Shown here in pieces: positions 51,873-60,172 of a DNA stretch of 64,000 nucleotides. The notes under the pieces are model-generated. The model was not told the origin of the DNA and searched no databases. It saw only the letters and a program-made list of their open reading frames with translations. How positions within the stretch are numbered: the first letter of the stretch is position 1; every line of letters starts with the position of its first letter. A program made the position numbers and the translations under genes. The DNA comes from Phreatobacter cathodiphilus (GTDB lineage Bacteria > Pseudomonadota > Alphaproteobacteria > Rhizobiales > Phreatobacteraceae). Location of the stretch: positions 1,480,001 to 1,544,000 of the forward strand of contig NZ_CP027668.1 in NCBI RefSeq assembly GCF_003008515.1, in the 5' to 3' direction.

Positions 51873-52814
51873 GTGCCCGTCATCGCCCCACGTCGCCTCG
51901 CCCTCCTCGCCATGTTCGCGGCCGTCTCCATCTATGGCGGCCAGTTCGTCTCGGTGCGCTGGGGCCTCCAATCCGGCCTCTCCGCCTACGACATGGCGGC
52001 GCTGCGCTTCATTTTCGCTGCGGCGGTGATGGCGCCCTTCTTCGTGCGCGCGGGCGCGATCGATTGCGCCGGCCTCGGCTGGGGCAGGGGCCTCGCCCTC
52101 GCGCTGACCGGCGGGGTTCCCCTGACCGTGCTCTCCAACATCGGGCTCAACTACGCGCCCGCCGCCCACGCCTCCGCCATCCAGCCCGGCATGGTCGCGG
52201 TGACGGCGACGACGCTCGCCTATCTCGGCATGCGCGCCCGCGTGCCCTTCGGCGCCATGGTCGGCTTCTCCATCGTGCTCGCCGGCCTCACCGCCATCGC
52301 CATTGCCGGGTCCTCCGGCCGCGAGGGGCCGCTGACCATCCTGGGCGATCTCATCTTCGTGCTCTGCGGCGTCGGCTGGGGCATCTTCACCTGGCTCTGC
52401 GGCCGCTGGCAGGTGCCCTCGGTGGTCGGCGCCTCCATCGTCTCGACCCTGTCGGCCGTCGCCTTCCTGCCGGTCTATGCCGCCTTTCTGGAACCCGGCC
52501 TGTCGACGGTCTCCTGGCCCGTCCTGCTCTTCCACGGCCTCAACCAGGGCGTGCTCAACATCGCCATCGGCCTGCTGCTGTGGACCTACGGCACCCGCAC
52601 CCTCGGCGTGGCGCTGGCCGCCCGCTTCCCGCCGATGATCCCGGTCCTCGGCACCCTCATCGGCATTCCCGCCCTCGGCGAGGTTCCGACGCCGCTCGCC
52701 GCCCTCGGCGTCGCCGGCATCGTCGTCGGCCTGCTCGTTGCCGCAGCGGCCGGCACCGGCAGGGCCCGCCCTTCAGCAAGCGTTAACGCTCCCGAAACCG
52801 CCGATCGCGCATGA
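51873..52814 (+). CDS. DMT superfamily (EamA) transporter
   Basis: Second EamA-type transporter in the window, 313 residues with ten predicted helices. GGQFVSVRWGLQSGLSAYDMAALRF covers the family signature of helices 1-2. GLNQGVLNIAIGLLLWTYGTRTLG and LGTLIGIPALGEVPTPLAALG are in the second repeat. The substrate is unknown. The start is a GTG at 51873 with AGGG about 8 nt upstream; an upstream in-frame GTG near 51846 is possible. It lies between eno and ftsB, which are usually neighbours, so it looks inserted. ftsB starts 7 bp after its stop. Confidence 0.85.
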   Translation: MPVIAPRRLALLAMFAAVSIYGGQFVSVRWGLQSGLSAYDMAALRFIFAAAVMAPFFVRAGAIDCAGLGWGRGLALALTGGVPLTVLSNIGLNYAPAAHASAIQPGMVAVTATTLAYLGMRARVPFGAMVGFSIVLAGLTAIAIAGSSGREGPLTILGDLIFVLCGVGWGIFTWLCGRWQVPSVVGASIVSTLSAVAFLPVYAAFLEPGLSTVSWPVLLFHGLNQGVLNIAIGLLLWTYGTRTLGVALAARFPPMIPVLGTLIGIPALGEVPTPLAALGVAGIVVGLLVAAAAGTGRARPSASVNAPETADRA

Positions 52815-52821
52815 TCGCCCC

Positions 52822-53139
52822 ATGGTCGTGCGCACGAGACGTCAGCGGATTCTCCAGGCGATGGGGCTCTATGCGGCCGCCGCCGCGCTGATCGCCTATT
52901 TCGGCTTCCACGCCTATCACGGCGAGCGCGGCATCCACGCCAAGCAGCAGTTCATCGCCCAGATCGACGAACTCAACGGCCAGCTCGCCACCCTGCGCAA
53001 GGAGCGCACGGAGGTCGCCCGCCGCGTCGCGCTGCTCCGCTCCGACGCCATCGATCCCGACATGCTCGACGAGCGTGCCCGTGAGATCCTGAATTTCGTC
53101 GACCCCCGCGACCTCGTGCTGATCACCGGCCGGCGCTGA
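52822..53139 (+). CDS. ftsB: Cell division protein FtsB/DivIC
   Basis: Bitopic septal protein that works with FtsL and FtsQ to activate the FtsWI synthase. The 105 residues have a basic cytoplasmic start (MVVRTRRQRIL), one membrane helix at about 15-34, and a periplasmic coiled coil with QQFIAQIDELNGQLATLRKER, ending with the conserved DPDMLDERAREILNF motif. The ATG at 52822 overlaps neither neighbour. The pattern eno-ftsB-pdhA is typical of alphaproteobacteria, here with a transporter added. Confidence 0.93.
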   Translation: MVVRTRRQRILQAMGLYAAAAALIAYFGFHAYHGERGIHAKQQFIAQIDELNGQLATLRKERTEVARRVALLRSDAIDPDMLDERAREILNFVDPRDLVLITGRR

Positions 53140-53154
53140 CGGCCATCCCGTCGT

Positions 53155-53199
53155 GAACCGAAAATCGGTTGACGGACAGGTGTGAACCACGATCCGGTT
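53155..53199. promoter_or_regulatory. Tandem palindromes upstream of pdhA
   Basis: GAACC-N6-CGGTT occurs twice, at 53155-53170 and 53184-53199, 29 bp apart centre to centre, between ftsB and pdhA. The first is also a perfect AACCGA-N3-TCGGTT repeat. The arrangement is that of a dimeric regulator binding two adjacent sites. The regulator is unknown. Confidence 0.5.
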
Positions 53200-53215
53200 A
53201 AGCCCATGATTGCGT

Positions 53216-53242
53216 TGCAATGCCAAATGTTTGTGCATTGCA
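53216..53242. promoter_or_regulatory. Inverted repeat upstream of pdhA
   Basis: TGCAATGC (53216-53223), 11 bp, GCATTGCA (53235-53242): a perfect 8-bp inverted repeat, 80 bp before the pdhA start and 16 bp after the tandem palindromes. It could be an operator or part of the leader RNA. Confidence 0.42.
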
Positions 53243-53322
53243 CAACGGCGCCGGGGCGTCTCTTCCCAGGAGGTGAGTGAAACGCTACATGTTGGGCAGC
53301 ATCCAATGCCCAGGGGACACCG

Positions 53323-54432
53323 ATGGCTGCAACCCGGACCAAGGCCGCGCCCGCCGATCTGAAATCGGCCAGCAAGACGTCGGACGGTCCGGCCAAGGGC
53401 GGGCGCCCGGCGCCGGTATCCAAGGGCGCGGGCCGCGCGCCGGCCACCAAGTCCGCGACGGCGAAGACCCCGACGCTGACGAAGGAGCAGGAGCTCTCCG
53501 CCTATCGCGAGATGCTGCTCATCCGCCGCTTCGAGGAGAAGGCCGGCCAGATGTACGGCATGGGCCTCATCGGCGGCTTCTGCCACCTCTACATCGGCCA
53601 GGAGGCGGTGGTCGTCGGCATGCAGATGGCCTCCAAGCCCGGCGACCAGGTCATCACCGGCTATCGCGACCACGGCCACATGCTCGCCACCGGCATGAAC
53701 GCCAACGGCGTCATGGCCGAGCTCACCGGACGCCGCGGCGGCTATTCCCGCGGCAAGGGCGGCTCCATGCACATGTTCTCCGCCGAGAAGCATTTCTACG
53801 GCGGCCACGGCATCGTCGGCGCCCAGGTCTCGCTCGGCACCGGCCTCGCCTTCGCCAACCGCTATCGCGGCAACGACAACGTCTCGCTGACCTATTTCGG
53901 CGACGGCGCGGCCAACCAGGGCCAGGTCTACGAGAGCTTCAACATGGCCGCGCTCTGGAAGCTGCCGGTCATCTACATCATCGAGAACAACCGCTATGCC
54001 ATGGGCACGGCGGTGACCCGCGCCTCGGCGCAGACCGACTTCTCCCGCCGCGGCCTGTCCTTCAACATTCCCGGCGAGCAGGTCGACGGCATGGACATCC
54101 GCGAGACCTATGCCGCGGGCCTGCGCGCCATGGAATGGTGCCGGGCGGGGAAGGGCCCCTACATCCTCGAGATGCAGACCTACCGCTACCGCGGCCATTC
54201 CATGTCGGACCCGGCCAAGTACCGCTCCAAGGACGAGGTGCAGAAGATGCGCACCGAGCACGATCCGATCGAGCAGGTGCGCGAGCGCCTGTTGAAGGCG
54301 TGGAAGGTCTCCGAGGAGGAGCTGAAGAAGATCGACGCCGGCGTGCGCGACATCGTCGCCGAGAGCGCCGAGTTCGCCACCAACGATCCCGAGCCCGATG
54401 CCGCGGAGCTCTGGACCGACATCCTGAAGTGA
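53323..54432 (+). CDS. pdhA: Pyruvate dehydrogenase E1 component subunit alpha
   Basis: With PdhB forms the thiamine-diphosphate E1 that decarboxylates pyruvate and acetylates the E2 lipoyl arm. The 369 residues have an Ala/Lys-rich N-terminal leader of about 50 residues, longer than in many relatives. The E1-alpha core then has IRRFEEKAGQMYGMGLIGGF, GSMHMFSAEKHFYGGHGIVG, the TPP motif GDGAANQGQVYESFNMAA with ENN, and the loop YRYRGHSMSDPAKYRSKDEV with the usual serine region. AGGGGA precedes ATG 53323. First gene of the pdh cluster. Confidence 0.97.
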   Translation: MAATRTKAAPADLKSASKTSDGPAKGGRPAPVSKGAGRAPATKSATAKTPTLTKEQELSAYREMLLIRRFEEKAGQMYGMGLIGGFCHLYIGQEAVVVGMQMASKPGDQVITGYRDHGHMLATGMNANGVMAELTGRRGGYSRGKGGSMHMFSAEKHFYGGHGIVGAQVSLGTGLAFANRYRGNDNVSLTYFGDGAANQGQVYESFNMAALWKLPVIYIIENNRYAMGTAVTRASAQTDFSRRGLSFNIPGEQVDGMDIRETYAAGLRAMEWCRAGKGPYILEMQTYRYRGHSMSDPAKYRSKDEVQKMRTEHDPIEQVRERLLKAWKVSEEELKKIDAGVRDIVAESAEFATNDPEPDAAELWTDILK

Positions 54433-54513
54433 CAGCGGCCTGCGGGCGCGCTCCGCCGCCCGCGCCGTGCCCATCGCATCCGCCGTACCTGACCTCCTGA
54501 CCGGAATCCGTCC

Positions 54514-55923
54514 ATGCCTGTCAACATCCTGATGCCGGCGCTGTCGCCCACGATGGAGAAGGGCAACCTTGCCAAGTGGACCAAGAAGGAAGGCGACAAG
54601 GTCAAGCCCGGCGACGTCATCGCCGAGATCGAGACCGACAAGGCCACCATGGAGGTGGAGGCCGTCGACGAGGGCATCCTGGCGAAGATCCTCGTCGCCG
54701 AGGGCACCCAGGACGTGGCGGTGAACGAGATCATCGCCGTGCTGACCCAGGAGGGCGAGGACGCGTCCGCGGCCTCGACTCCCGCCCCCGTCGCTAAGGC
54801 GCAGGAGCCGACGCCCGAGGCCGCCGCCATGCGCGCCGACCAGTCCGCCCCGCCGGCCGCTCCCGCGGTGATGACCGCGCCGCCCGCCGCCGCGCCGCAG
54901 CCGACGCTTGCCGCCGATCCCGACGTGCCGGAGGGCACGGAGATGGTGACCATGACGGTGCGCGAGGCGCTGCGCGACGCCATGGCCGAAGAGATGCGCA
55001 AGGACGAAGCCGTCTTCGTCATGGGCGAGGAGGTCGCGGAATATCAGGGCGCCTACAAGATCACGCAGGGGCTGCTGCAGGAGTTCGGCGCCCGCCGCGT
55101 CATCGACACGCCGATCACCGAGCACGGCTTCGCCGGCATCGGCGTCGGCGCCGCCTTCACGGGCCTGAAACCCATCGTCGAGTTCATGACCTTCAACTTC
55201 GCCATGCAGGCGATCGACCAGATCATCAATTCGGCGGCCAAGACCCTCTACATGTCCGGCGGCCAGATGGGCTGCCCCATCGTCTTCCGCGGCCCGAACG
55301 GCGCCGCCGCCCGCGTCGCCGCCCAGCACAGCCAGGACTATTCGGCCTGGTACTCGCACATTCCGGGCCTCAAGGTCGTCGCGCCCTATACGGCCGCCGA
55401 CGCCAAGGGTCTCCTCAAGGCCGCCATCCGCGACCCGAACCCGGTCATCTTCCTCGAGAACGAGATCCTCTACGGCCAGAGCTTCGAGGTGCCGAAGCTC
55501 GACGATTTCGTGCTCCCCATCGGCAAGGCGCGCATCCACCGTCCCGGCAAGGACGTGACGATCGTCGCCTGGTCCATCGGCATGACCTATGCCACCAAGG
55601 CGGCGGCGGAACTGGAAAAGCTCGGCATCGACGCCGAGGTGATCGACCTGCGCTCCCTGCGCCCGCTCGACACCGAGACCATCATCGCCTCGGTGATGAA
55701 GACCGGCCGCATCGTCACCGTCGAGGAGGGCTGGCAGCAGTCCGGCGTCGGCGCCGAGATTTCGGCGCGAGTGGTGGAGCAGGCCTTCGACTATCTCGAC
55801 GCGCCTCCCGCCCGCGTCTCCGGCAAGGACGTCCCCATGCCCTATGCCGCCAATCTCGAAAAGCTCGCGCTGCCTTCGGTGGCCGAGGTGATCGAGGCGG
55901 CGAAGGCCGTGACCTACAAGTGA
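54514..55923 (+). CDS. pdhB: Pyruvate dehydrogenase E1 component subunit beta with N-terminal lipoyl domain
   Basis: Beta subunit of E1. The 469 residues begin with a complete lipoyl domain (about 1-80; [17 protein letters not shown] with the modified Lys in D-K-A), then an Ala/Pro linker to about 140, then the E1-beta transketolase-type core with [48 protein letters not shown] and [15 protein letters not shown]. The lipoyl domain on E1-beta is known from alphaproteobacteria. Its first 45 residues are almost the same as the start of PdhC, pointing to domain duplication between neighbouring genes. Confidence 0.97.
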   Translation: MPVNILMPALSPTMEKGNLAKWTKKEGDKVKPGDVIAEIETDKATMEVEAVDEGILAKILVAEGTQDVAVNEIIAVLTQEGEDASAASTPAPVAKAQEPTPEAAAMRADQSAPPAAPAVMTAPPAAAPQPTLAADPDVPEGTEMVTMTVREALRDAMAEEMRKDEAVFVMGEEVAEYQGAYKITQGLLQEFGARRVIDTPITEHGFAGIGVGAAFTGLKPIVEFMTFNFAMQAIDQIINSAAKTLYMSGGQMGCPIVFRGPNGAAARVAAQHSQDYSAWYSHIPGLKVVAPYTAADAKGLLKAAIRDPNPVIFLENEILYGQSFEVPKLDDFVLPIGKARIHRPGKDVTIVAWSIGMTYATKAAAELEKLGIDAEVIDLRSLRPLDTETIIASVMKTGRIVTVEEGWQQSGVGAEISARVVEQAFDYLDAPPARVSGKDVPMPYAANLEKLALPSVAEVIEAAKAVTYK

Positions 55924-55950
55924 GAGAGGCCGTGGCCCACCCACTCAGCA

Positions 55951-56060
55951 GTCACCCCCCGGCGAGCCCGCAGGGCGAGGGAAGGGGGTCCAGGAGGGCA
56001 GGGGCTGTGGTCTTCGGCCCCTGGATTCCCTTCCCCTCGCTGCGCTCGGCCGGGGATGAC
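55951..56060. repeat. REP-like imperfect palindromic element
   Basis: A 110-bp GC-rich element begins GTCACCCCCCGGCGAG and ends CTCGGCCGGGGATGAC. Its two arms also share GCGAGGG-AAGGG-TCCAGG and CCTGGA-CCCTT-CCCTCGC, so the whole folds into one long imperfect hairpin. It lies between pdhB and the DUF5076 gene. Such mobile palindromes are common in Rhizobiales intergenic regions. I see no second copy in the window. Confidence 0.65.
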
Positions 56061-56095
56061 GCAGGAGTCTTTGCTCGTGGTGGGGGCCGGCTGAC

Positions 56096-56389
56096 ATGAC
56101 GCTTCCCTTCGACGCCCTCGCCATCCCGCCCGCCGCCCTGGAAAAGGGCGGCGTCGAGATCGTGCGCGCCGCCATCGTCGAGGGAGGCCTGCATATCTCG
56201 GTGCGCCGAGCCTTCGACGACGCCCAGGCCTGGGGCATGGTGCTCGCCGACATCGCCCGTCACGTAGCCCGCATCCACGCCATGGAGACCGGCGCCTCCG
56301 AGGACCTGACCCTCGACCGCATCCGCAACATGCTGGACGCCGAACTCGACAGCCCGACCGATCCGGGCACCACCACCGCCATCAGCTAA
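56096..56389 (+). CDS. DUF5076 domain protein
   Basis: Small protein of 97 residues, function unknown, found between pdhB and pdhC in many Rhizobiales. The family pattern is GGVEIVRAAIVEGGLHISVRR followed by AWGMVLADIARHVARIHAME and LDRIRNMLDAELDSPTD at the end. It has no signal or membrane helix and is probably cytoplasmic. Its constant place in the pdh operon suggests a role tied to the complex, but no activity is known. pdhC begins 23 bp after its stop. Confidence 0.88.
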   Translation: MTLPFDALAIPPAALEKGGVEIVRAAIVEGGLHISVRRAFDDAQAWGMVLADIARHVARIHAMETGASEDLTLDRIRNMLDAELDSPTDPGTTTAIS

Positions 56390-56412
56390 CGGCCCCGTCC
56401 GGAGCACCGACC

Positions 56413-57789
56413 ATGCCCATCGACATCCTGATGCCCGCGCTGTCCCCGACCATGGAGAAGGGGAACCTCGCGAAGTGGCTGAAGAAGGAAGGCGACACCA
56501 TCAAGGCCGGCGACGTCATTGCCGAGATCGAGACCGACAAGGCGACCATGGAGGTCGAGGCGGTGGACGAGGGCATCCTCGCGAAGATCGTCGTCGCAGA
56601 GGGCTCGCAGGACGTGCCGGTGAACCAGCTCATCGCGGTGATCGCCGCCGAGGGCGAGGACGTGAAGGCCGCCGCGTCAGGGGCAGGGGCCAAGCCTGCG
56701 GCTGCACCGAAGCCGGAAACGGCGAAGGCTGCCGAGCCGAAGGCGGCGACGGGCGGCGAGATCGGCAACGCGGCGCCCGCAAAGGCTGAGGACAAGCCGC
56801 AGGCCGTGCCCGCCGCTCCCGCCAGCATCGCCCAGGCGGCCTCCGGCATCCGGCTCTTCGCCTCGCCGCTGGCCAAGCGCATCGCCAAGCTCGAGGGCAT
56901 CGACCTGTCCAAGGTCGCAGGCACCGGTCCGCACGGCCGCATCGTCGAGCGCGACGTCAAGGCCGCCGCTGCGGGTGGAACGGCCAAGGCGGCGCCGGCT
57001 CCCACCGCCGCACCTGCGGCTGCCGCCCCCAAGCCGGCGCCCGTCTCCGGACCCTCCGACGAGCAGATCAAGAAGCTCTTCGAGCCGGGCTCCTACGAGG
57101 AGATCCCCCACGACAACATGCGTAAGGTCATCGCCCGCCGCCTGACGGAAGCGAAGACCACCATTCCGCACTTCTACCTGACCATCGACTGCGAGCTCGA
57201 CGCCCTCTTGTCGCTGCGCGAGCAGATCAACAAGGCGGCGCCCGTCCGCGACGGCAAGCCGGCCTACAAGCTCTCGGTCAACGACCTCGTCATCAAGGCG
57301 CTGGCCCTGTCGCTGCGCGCCGTGCCGGACGCCAACGTCACCTGGACCGACGGCGCCATGCTGAAGCACCAGCACGCCGACATCGGCGTCGCCGTGTCGA
57401 TCCCCGGCGGCCTCATCACGCCGGTGATCCGCGACGCCTGCCACAAGCCGGTCTCGGTCATTTCCAATGAGATGAAGGACCTGGCGGCCCGTGCCCGCAA
57501 CCGCAAGCTGAAGCCCGAGGAGTACCAGGGCGGCTCTTCGGCGGTCTCCAACCTCGGCATGTTCGGCATCAAGGACTTCGCCGCCGTCATCAACCCGCCG
57601 CACGCGACGATCCTCGCCGTCGGCGCCGGCGAAAAGCGCGTCGTCGTGAAGAACGATCAGCCGGCGGTGGCGACCGTCATGAGCGTGACGCTTTCCACCG
57701 ACCACCGCGCGGTGGACGGGGCGCTCGGCGCCGAGCTGATGGCCGCCTTCAAGGGCTATATCGAGAACCCGATCGGCATGCTGGTCTGA
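56413..57789 (+). CDS. pdhC: Dihydrolipoamide acetyltransferase, E2 of pyruvate dehydrogenase
   Basis: Core of the complex: accepts the acetyl group on its lipoyl arm and passes it to CoA. The 458 residues have one lipoyl domain (about 1-80, [16 protein letters not shown]), an Ala/Pro/Lys linker, the peripheral-subunit-binding domain at about 140-180 (ASPLAKRIAKLEGIDLSKV then TGPHGRIVERDV), and the catalytic domain from about 225, with the active-site motif STDHRAVDGALGAEL. The symbol pdhC follows alphaproteobacterial usage; the E. coli name is aceF. Confidence 0.97.
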   Translation: MPIDILMPALSPTMEKGNLAKWLKKEGDTIKAGDVIAEIETDKATMEVEAVDEGILAKIVVAEGSQDVPVNQLIAVIAAEGEDVKAAASGAGAKPAAAPKPETAKAAEPKAATGGEIGNAAPAKAEDKPQAVPAAPASIAQAASGIRLFASPLAKRIAKLEGIDLSKVAGTGPHGRIVERDVKAAAAGGTAKAAPAPTAAPAAAAPKPAPVSGPSDEQIKKLFEPGSYEEIPHDNMRKVIARRLTEAKTTIPHFYLTIDCELDALLSLREQINKAAPVRDGKPAYKLSVNDLVIKALALSLRAVPDANVTWTDGAMLKHQHADIGVAVSIPGGLITPVIRDACHKPVSVISNEMKDLAARARNRKLKPEEYQGGSSAVSNLGMFGIKDFAAVINPPHATILAVGAGEKRVVVKNDQPAVATVMSVTLSTDHRAVDGALGAELMAAFKGYIENPIGMLV

Positions 57790-57801
57790 GGAGGAGGCGC
57801 G

Positions 57802-58287
57802 ATGAACGCCACGTCGCGCCTCACCTACCTGTCCCTCGCGGTGGCGACGCTCGCCATGGTGTCCTCCTTCTTCCAGAGCTACAATTACTCGCGCAACCTC
57901 GAGGTCGTGCAGCGCAACGTCATCCGCGGCGAATATCTGCGCACCTGCCGCGACATCATCGACGCCTATTTCCAGATCAAGATGCGCACCTACGCCATGC
58001 ACGAGGCAGCGGGCGCCGCCGGCGCGGAGCCGGCCGCACCGCTCGCCCAGCGTGAGGTGGAGGCGAGCGTCTTCAGGTTCGGCGCGCTCGGCACATTCCT
58101 CGCCAACTTCCGCGACGACGCCGTCCGCGAGCGCTACACGCAGCTCTCCTGGAAGCTGCTGGCGATCGCCCGGGAGACCTTCAAGCAGCCGCGCGAGGCC
58201 TTCGACAAGGCCTATGGCGAGGCGGACACCCTGTTCGGAGAGATGAACGAGGACTGCGCCCGCACGGCGCGCCTGTCGTTCCTGTAA
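57802..58287 (+). CDS. Membrane-anchored protein of unknown function in the pdh operon
   Basis: Not recognised. The 161 residues have one N-terminal hydrophobic helix (LTYLSLAVATLAMVSSFFQS, about 7-26) followed by a soluble helical domain with several conserved-looking aromatic and Arg/Glu residues, and two Cys at 49 and about 152. AGGAGG lies just upstream of ATG 57802, so translation should be good. It sits 12 bp after pdhC and 24 bp before lpdA, inside the operon, which suggests that it is co-expressed with the enzyme complex. It might tether or sense something at the membrane; that is speculation. Confidence 0.75.
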   Translation: MNATSRLTYLSLAVATLAMVSSFFQSYNYSRNLEVVQRNVIRGEYLRTCRDIIDAYFQIKMRTYAMHEAAGAAGAEPAAPLAQREVEASVFRFGALGTFLANFRDDAVRERYTQLSWKLLAIARETFKQPREAFDKAYGEADTLFGEMNEDCARTARLSFL

Positions 58288-58311
58288 CGCCACCCACGAA
58301 AGGCCTCACCC

Positions 58312-59751
58312 ATGTCCAGCTACGACATCATCGTCATCGGCGGCGGCCCCGGCGGCTATGTCGCGGCCATCCGCGCCGCCCAGCTCGGTTTCAAGACCGC
58401 GGTGGTGGAGCGCGAGCATCTCGGCGGCATCTGTCTCAACTGGGGCTGCATCCCGACCAAGGCGCTGCTGCGCTCGGCCGAGATCTATCACTACGCGACC
58501 CACGCCAAGGACTACGGGCTGACGCTGAACGGCACGATGAGCGTCGACATGGGCGCCGTGGTGAAGCGCTCGCGCGGCGTCTCGGCCCAGCTCAACGGCG
58601 GCATCGGCTTCCTGATGAAGAAGAACAAGATCGACGTCATCTGGGGCGAGGCGAAGATCGCCAAGGTCGGGCAGTTGGTGGTCACCGCGTCGTCGAAGCC
58701 CGCGGTGCAGCCGCAGGTACCCCCGCCGAAGGGCACGCTGGGGGCAGGGACCTATCAGGCGAAGCACATCATCGTCGCCACCGGCGCCCGGCCGCGGGTG
58801 CTGCCGGGCATCGAGCCCGACGGCAAGCTGATCTGGACCTATTTCGAGGCGATGAAGCCGGAGGCCATGCCGAAGAGCCTCATCGTCATGGGGTCCGGCG
58901 CCATCGGCATCGAGTTCGCCTCCTTCTACCGCACCATGGGCGCCGACGTGACCGTGGTCGAGGTGCTGCCGCAGGTCATGCCGGTGGAGGATGCCGAGAT
59001 CTCGGCCCATGCCCGCAAGCGCTTCGAGAAGCAGGGCATGACGATCCTCACCTCCACCAAGGTGACCAAGGTCGAGAAGGGCGCCAATTCCGTCACGGCG
59101 ACCGTCGAGGACGAGAAGGGCGCCAAGCGCACCATCACCGCCGAGCGGATGATCTCCGCCGTCGGCGTCGTCGGCAATGTCGAGGGCCTCGGCCTCGAGG
59201 CGCTCGGCGTCACCATGGACCGCGGCACGGTGAAGACAGACGGGCTCGGCCGCACCAACATTGCCGGCATCTACGCCATCGGCGACGTGGCGGGACCGCC
59301 GATGCTCGCCCACAAGGCCGAGCACGAGGGCGTCATCTGCGTCGAGACCATCAAGGGCCTGCACACCCACGCCCTGGACAAGGCGATGATCCCCGGCTGC
59401 ACCTATTGCCACCCGCAGGTCGCCTCCGTCGGCCTCACCGAGGCCAAGGCGAAGGAAGCCGGCTACACGGTGAAGGTCGGTCGCTTCCCCTTCATGGGCA
59501 ACGGCAAGGCCATCGCGCTCGGCGAGCCTGAGGGCCTCGTCAAGACCATCTTCGATTCGAAGACCGGCAAGCTCCTCGGCGCCCACATGGTCGGGGCGGA
59601 AGTGACCGAGCTCATCCAGGGATTCGTCGTCGCCATGAACTGCGAGACGACGGAGGAGGAATTGATCCACACCGTCTTCCCGCACCCGACCCTCTCGGAA
59701 ATGATGCACGAGAGCGTCCTCGACGCCTATGGCCGGGTCGTCCACACCTGA
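58312..59751 (+). CDS. lpdA: Dihydrolipoyl dehydrogenase, E3
   Basis: FAD enzyme that reoxidises the lipoyl groups of E2 and passes electrons to NAD. The 479 residues have the FAD motif DIIVIGGGPGGYVAAIRAAQ, the redox disulfide GGICLNWGCIPTKALL, the NAD motif VMGSGAIGIEFASFYRTMG, the second FAD motif IYAIGDVAGPPMLAHKAEHE and the C-terminal catalytic His-Glu in FPHPTLSEMMHES. All are intact. Last gene of the pdh cluster; two hairpins, the second an intrinsic terminator, follow. Confidence 0.98.
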   Translation: MSSYDIIVIGGGPGGYVAAIRAAQLGFKTAVVEREHLGGICLNWGCIPTKALLRSAEIYHYATHAKDYGLTLNGTMSVDMGAVVKRSRGVSAQLNGGIGFLMKKNKIDVIWGEAKIAKVGQLVVTASSKPAVQPQVPPPKGTLGAGTYQAKHIIVATGARPRVLPGIEPDGKLIWTYFEAMKPEAMPKSLIVMGSGAIGIEFASFYRTMGADVTVVEVLPQVMPVEDAEISAHARKRFEKQGMTILTSTKVTKVEKGANSVTATVEDEKGAKRTITAERMISAVGVVGNVEGLGLEALGVTMDRGTVKTDGLGRTNIAGIYAIGDVAGPPMLAHKAEHEGVICVETIKGLHTHALDKAMIPGCTYCHPQVASVGLTEAKAKEAGYTVKVGRFPFMGNGKAIALGEPEGLVKTIFDSKTGKLLGAHMVGAEVTELIQGFVVAMNCETTEEELIHTVFPHPTLSEMMHESVLDAYGRVVHT

Positions 59752-59759
59752 TCACGAAA

Positions 59760-59801
59760 GGTGATAGGATGATTGTCCGCAAGGATGATCGTCCTATCAC
59801 C
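59760..59801 (+). other. 19-bp hairpin directly after lpdA
   Basis: GGTGATAGGA (59760-59769) pairs with TCCTATCACC (59792-59801). The interior continues pairing, with a few G-T pairs, to a GCAA tetraloop (59779-59782), about 19 pairs in all. No U-tract follows. It starts 8 bp after the lpdA stop and may protect the 3' end of the pdh mRNA. Confidence 0.6.
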
Positions 59802-59824
59802 CTTGCTGATGATTCCGCGTTCAG

Positions 59825-59876
59825 GGCGGCCGGCGGGGACAACCCCGGGCCGCCACGGGACCACCGTGATTTTTTT
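59825..59876 (+). terminator. Intrinsic terminator of the pdh operon
   Basis: GGCGGCC (59825-59831) pairs with GGCCGCC (59848-59854) around an inner GGGG-ACAA-CCCC. A second small stem CACGG/CCGTG leads into seven T residues (59870-59876). Confidence 0.75.
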
Positions 59877-60113
59877 GAACGGGCCGAAGCCGCATGATCG
59901 CTGGCTCCGCGGCGGTCGCCGCCGTCCCGCGGCACGGCTTTGAGCACGGTCCTTGTCCCCGAAAGTCCGGCGAGCCCTATCCTCCAGCGGTTCTGGAAGG
60001 AGAGGTCACCATGGCCGGACTCATCGTCGCGATCGTTGTTTCGGTGCTGGCGCTCGCAGCTCCGCCGGCAGCCGCCGTCCTGCCGGGCGAGGCCGGCATC
60101 GCCACGGCCCGCG
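59877..60113. other. Intergenic stretch without a supported gene
   Basis: A short plus-strand reading from ATG 60011 has a GGAGAGG upstream and a signal-peptide-like start (MAGLIVAIVVSVLALAAPP). It runs straight through the terminator of the convergent gene and into that gene antisense, so I do not call it. No repeat, RNA or promoter pattern stands out otherwise. Confidence 0.5.
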
Positions 60114-60145
60114 CCAACGAAAAAGGCCGGCGCGAGGCCGGCCTT
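60114..60145 (-). terminator. Intrinsic terminator after the L,D-transpeptidase gene
   Basis: On the minus strand AAGGCCGGC pairs with GCCGGCCTT (9 bp, 5-nt loop) and is followed by TTTCGTT directly after the stem, making five T residues in all. Confidence 0.88.
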
Positions 60146-60172
60146 CGGTTCGACGGATGGCGCGTTGCGGCG

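Noticed and set aside
52783-55944. Very long open frame on the minus strand opposite ftsB, pdhA and pdhB (over 1000 codons)
   Set aside because: It is a mirror of the high-GC coding strand: His/Asp/Gly/Val-rich with no motif, no ribosome-binding site, and fully antisense to recognised genes.
55951-56060. The palindrome as a terminator of pdhA-pdhB
   Set aside because: No U-tract follows, the arms are imperfect and very long, and genes of the same operon continue; a REP-like element fits better.
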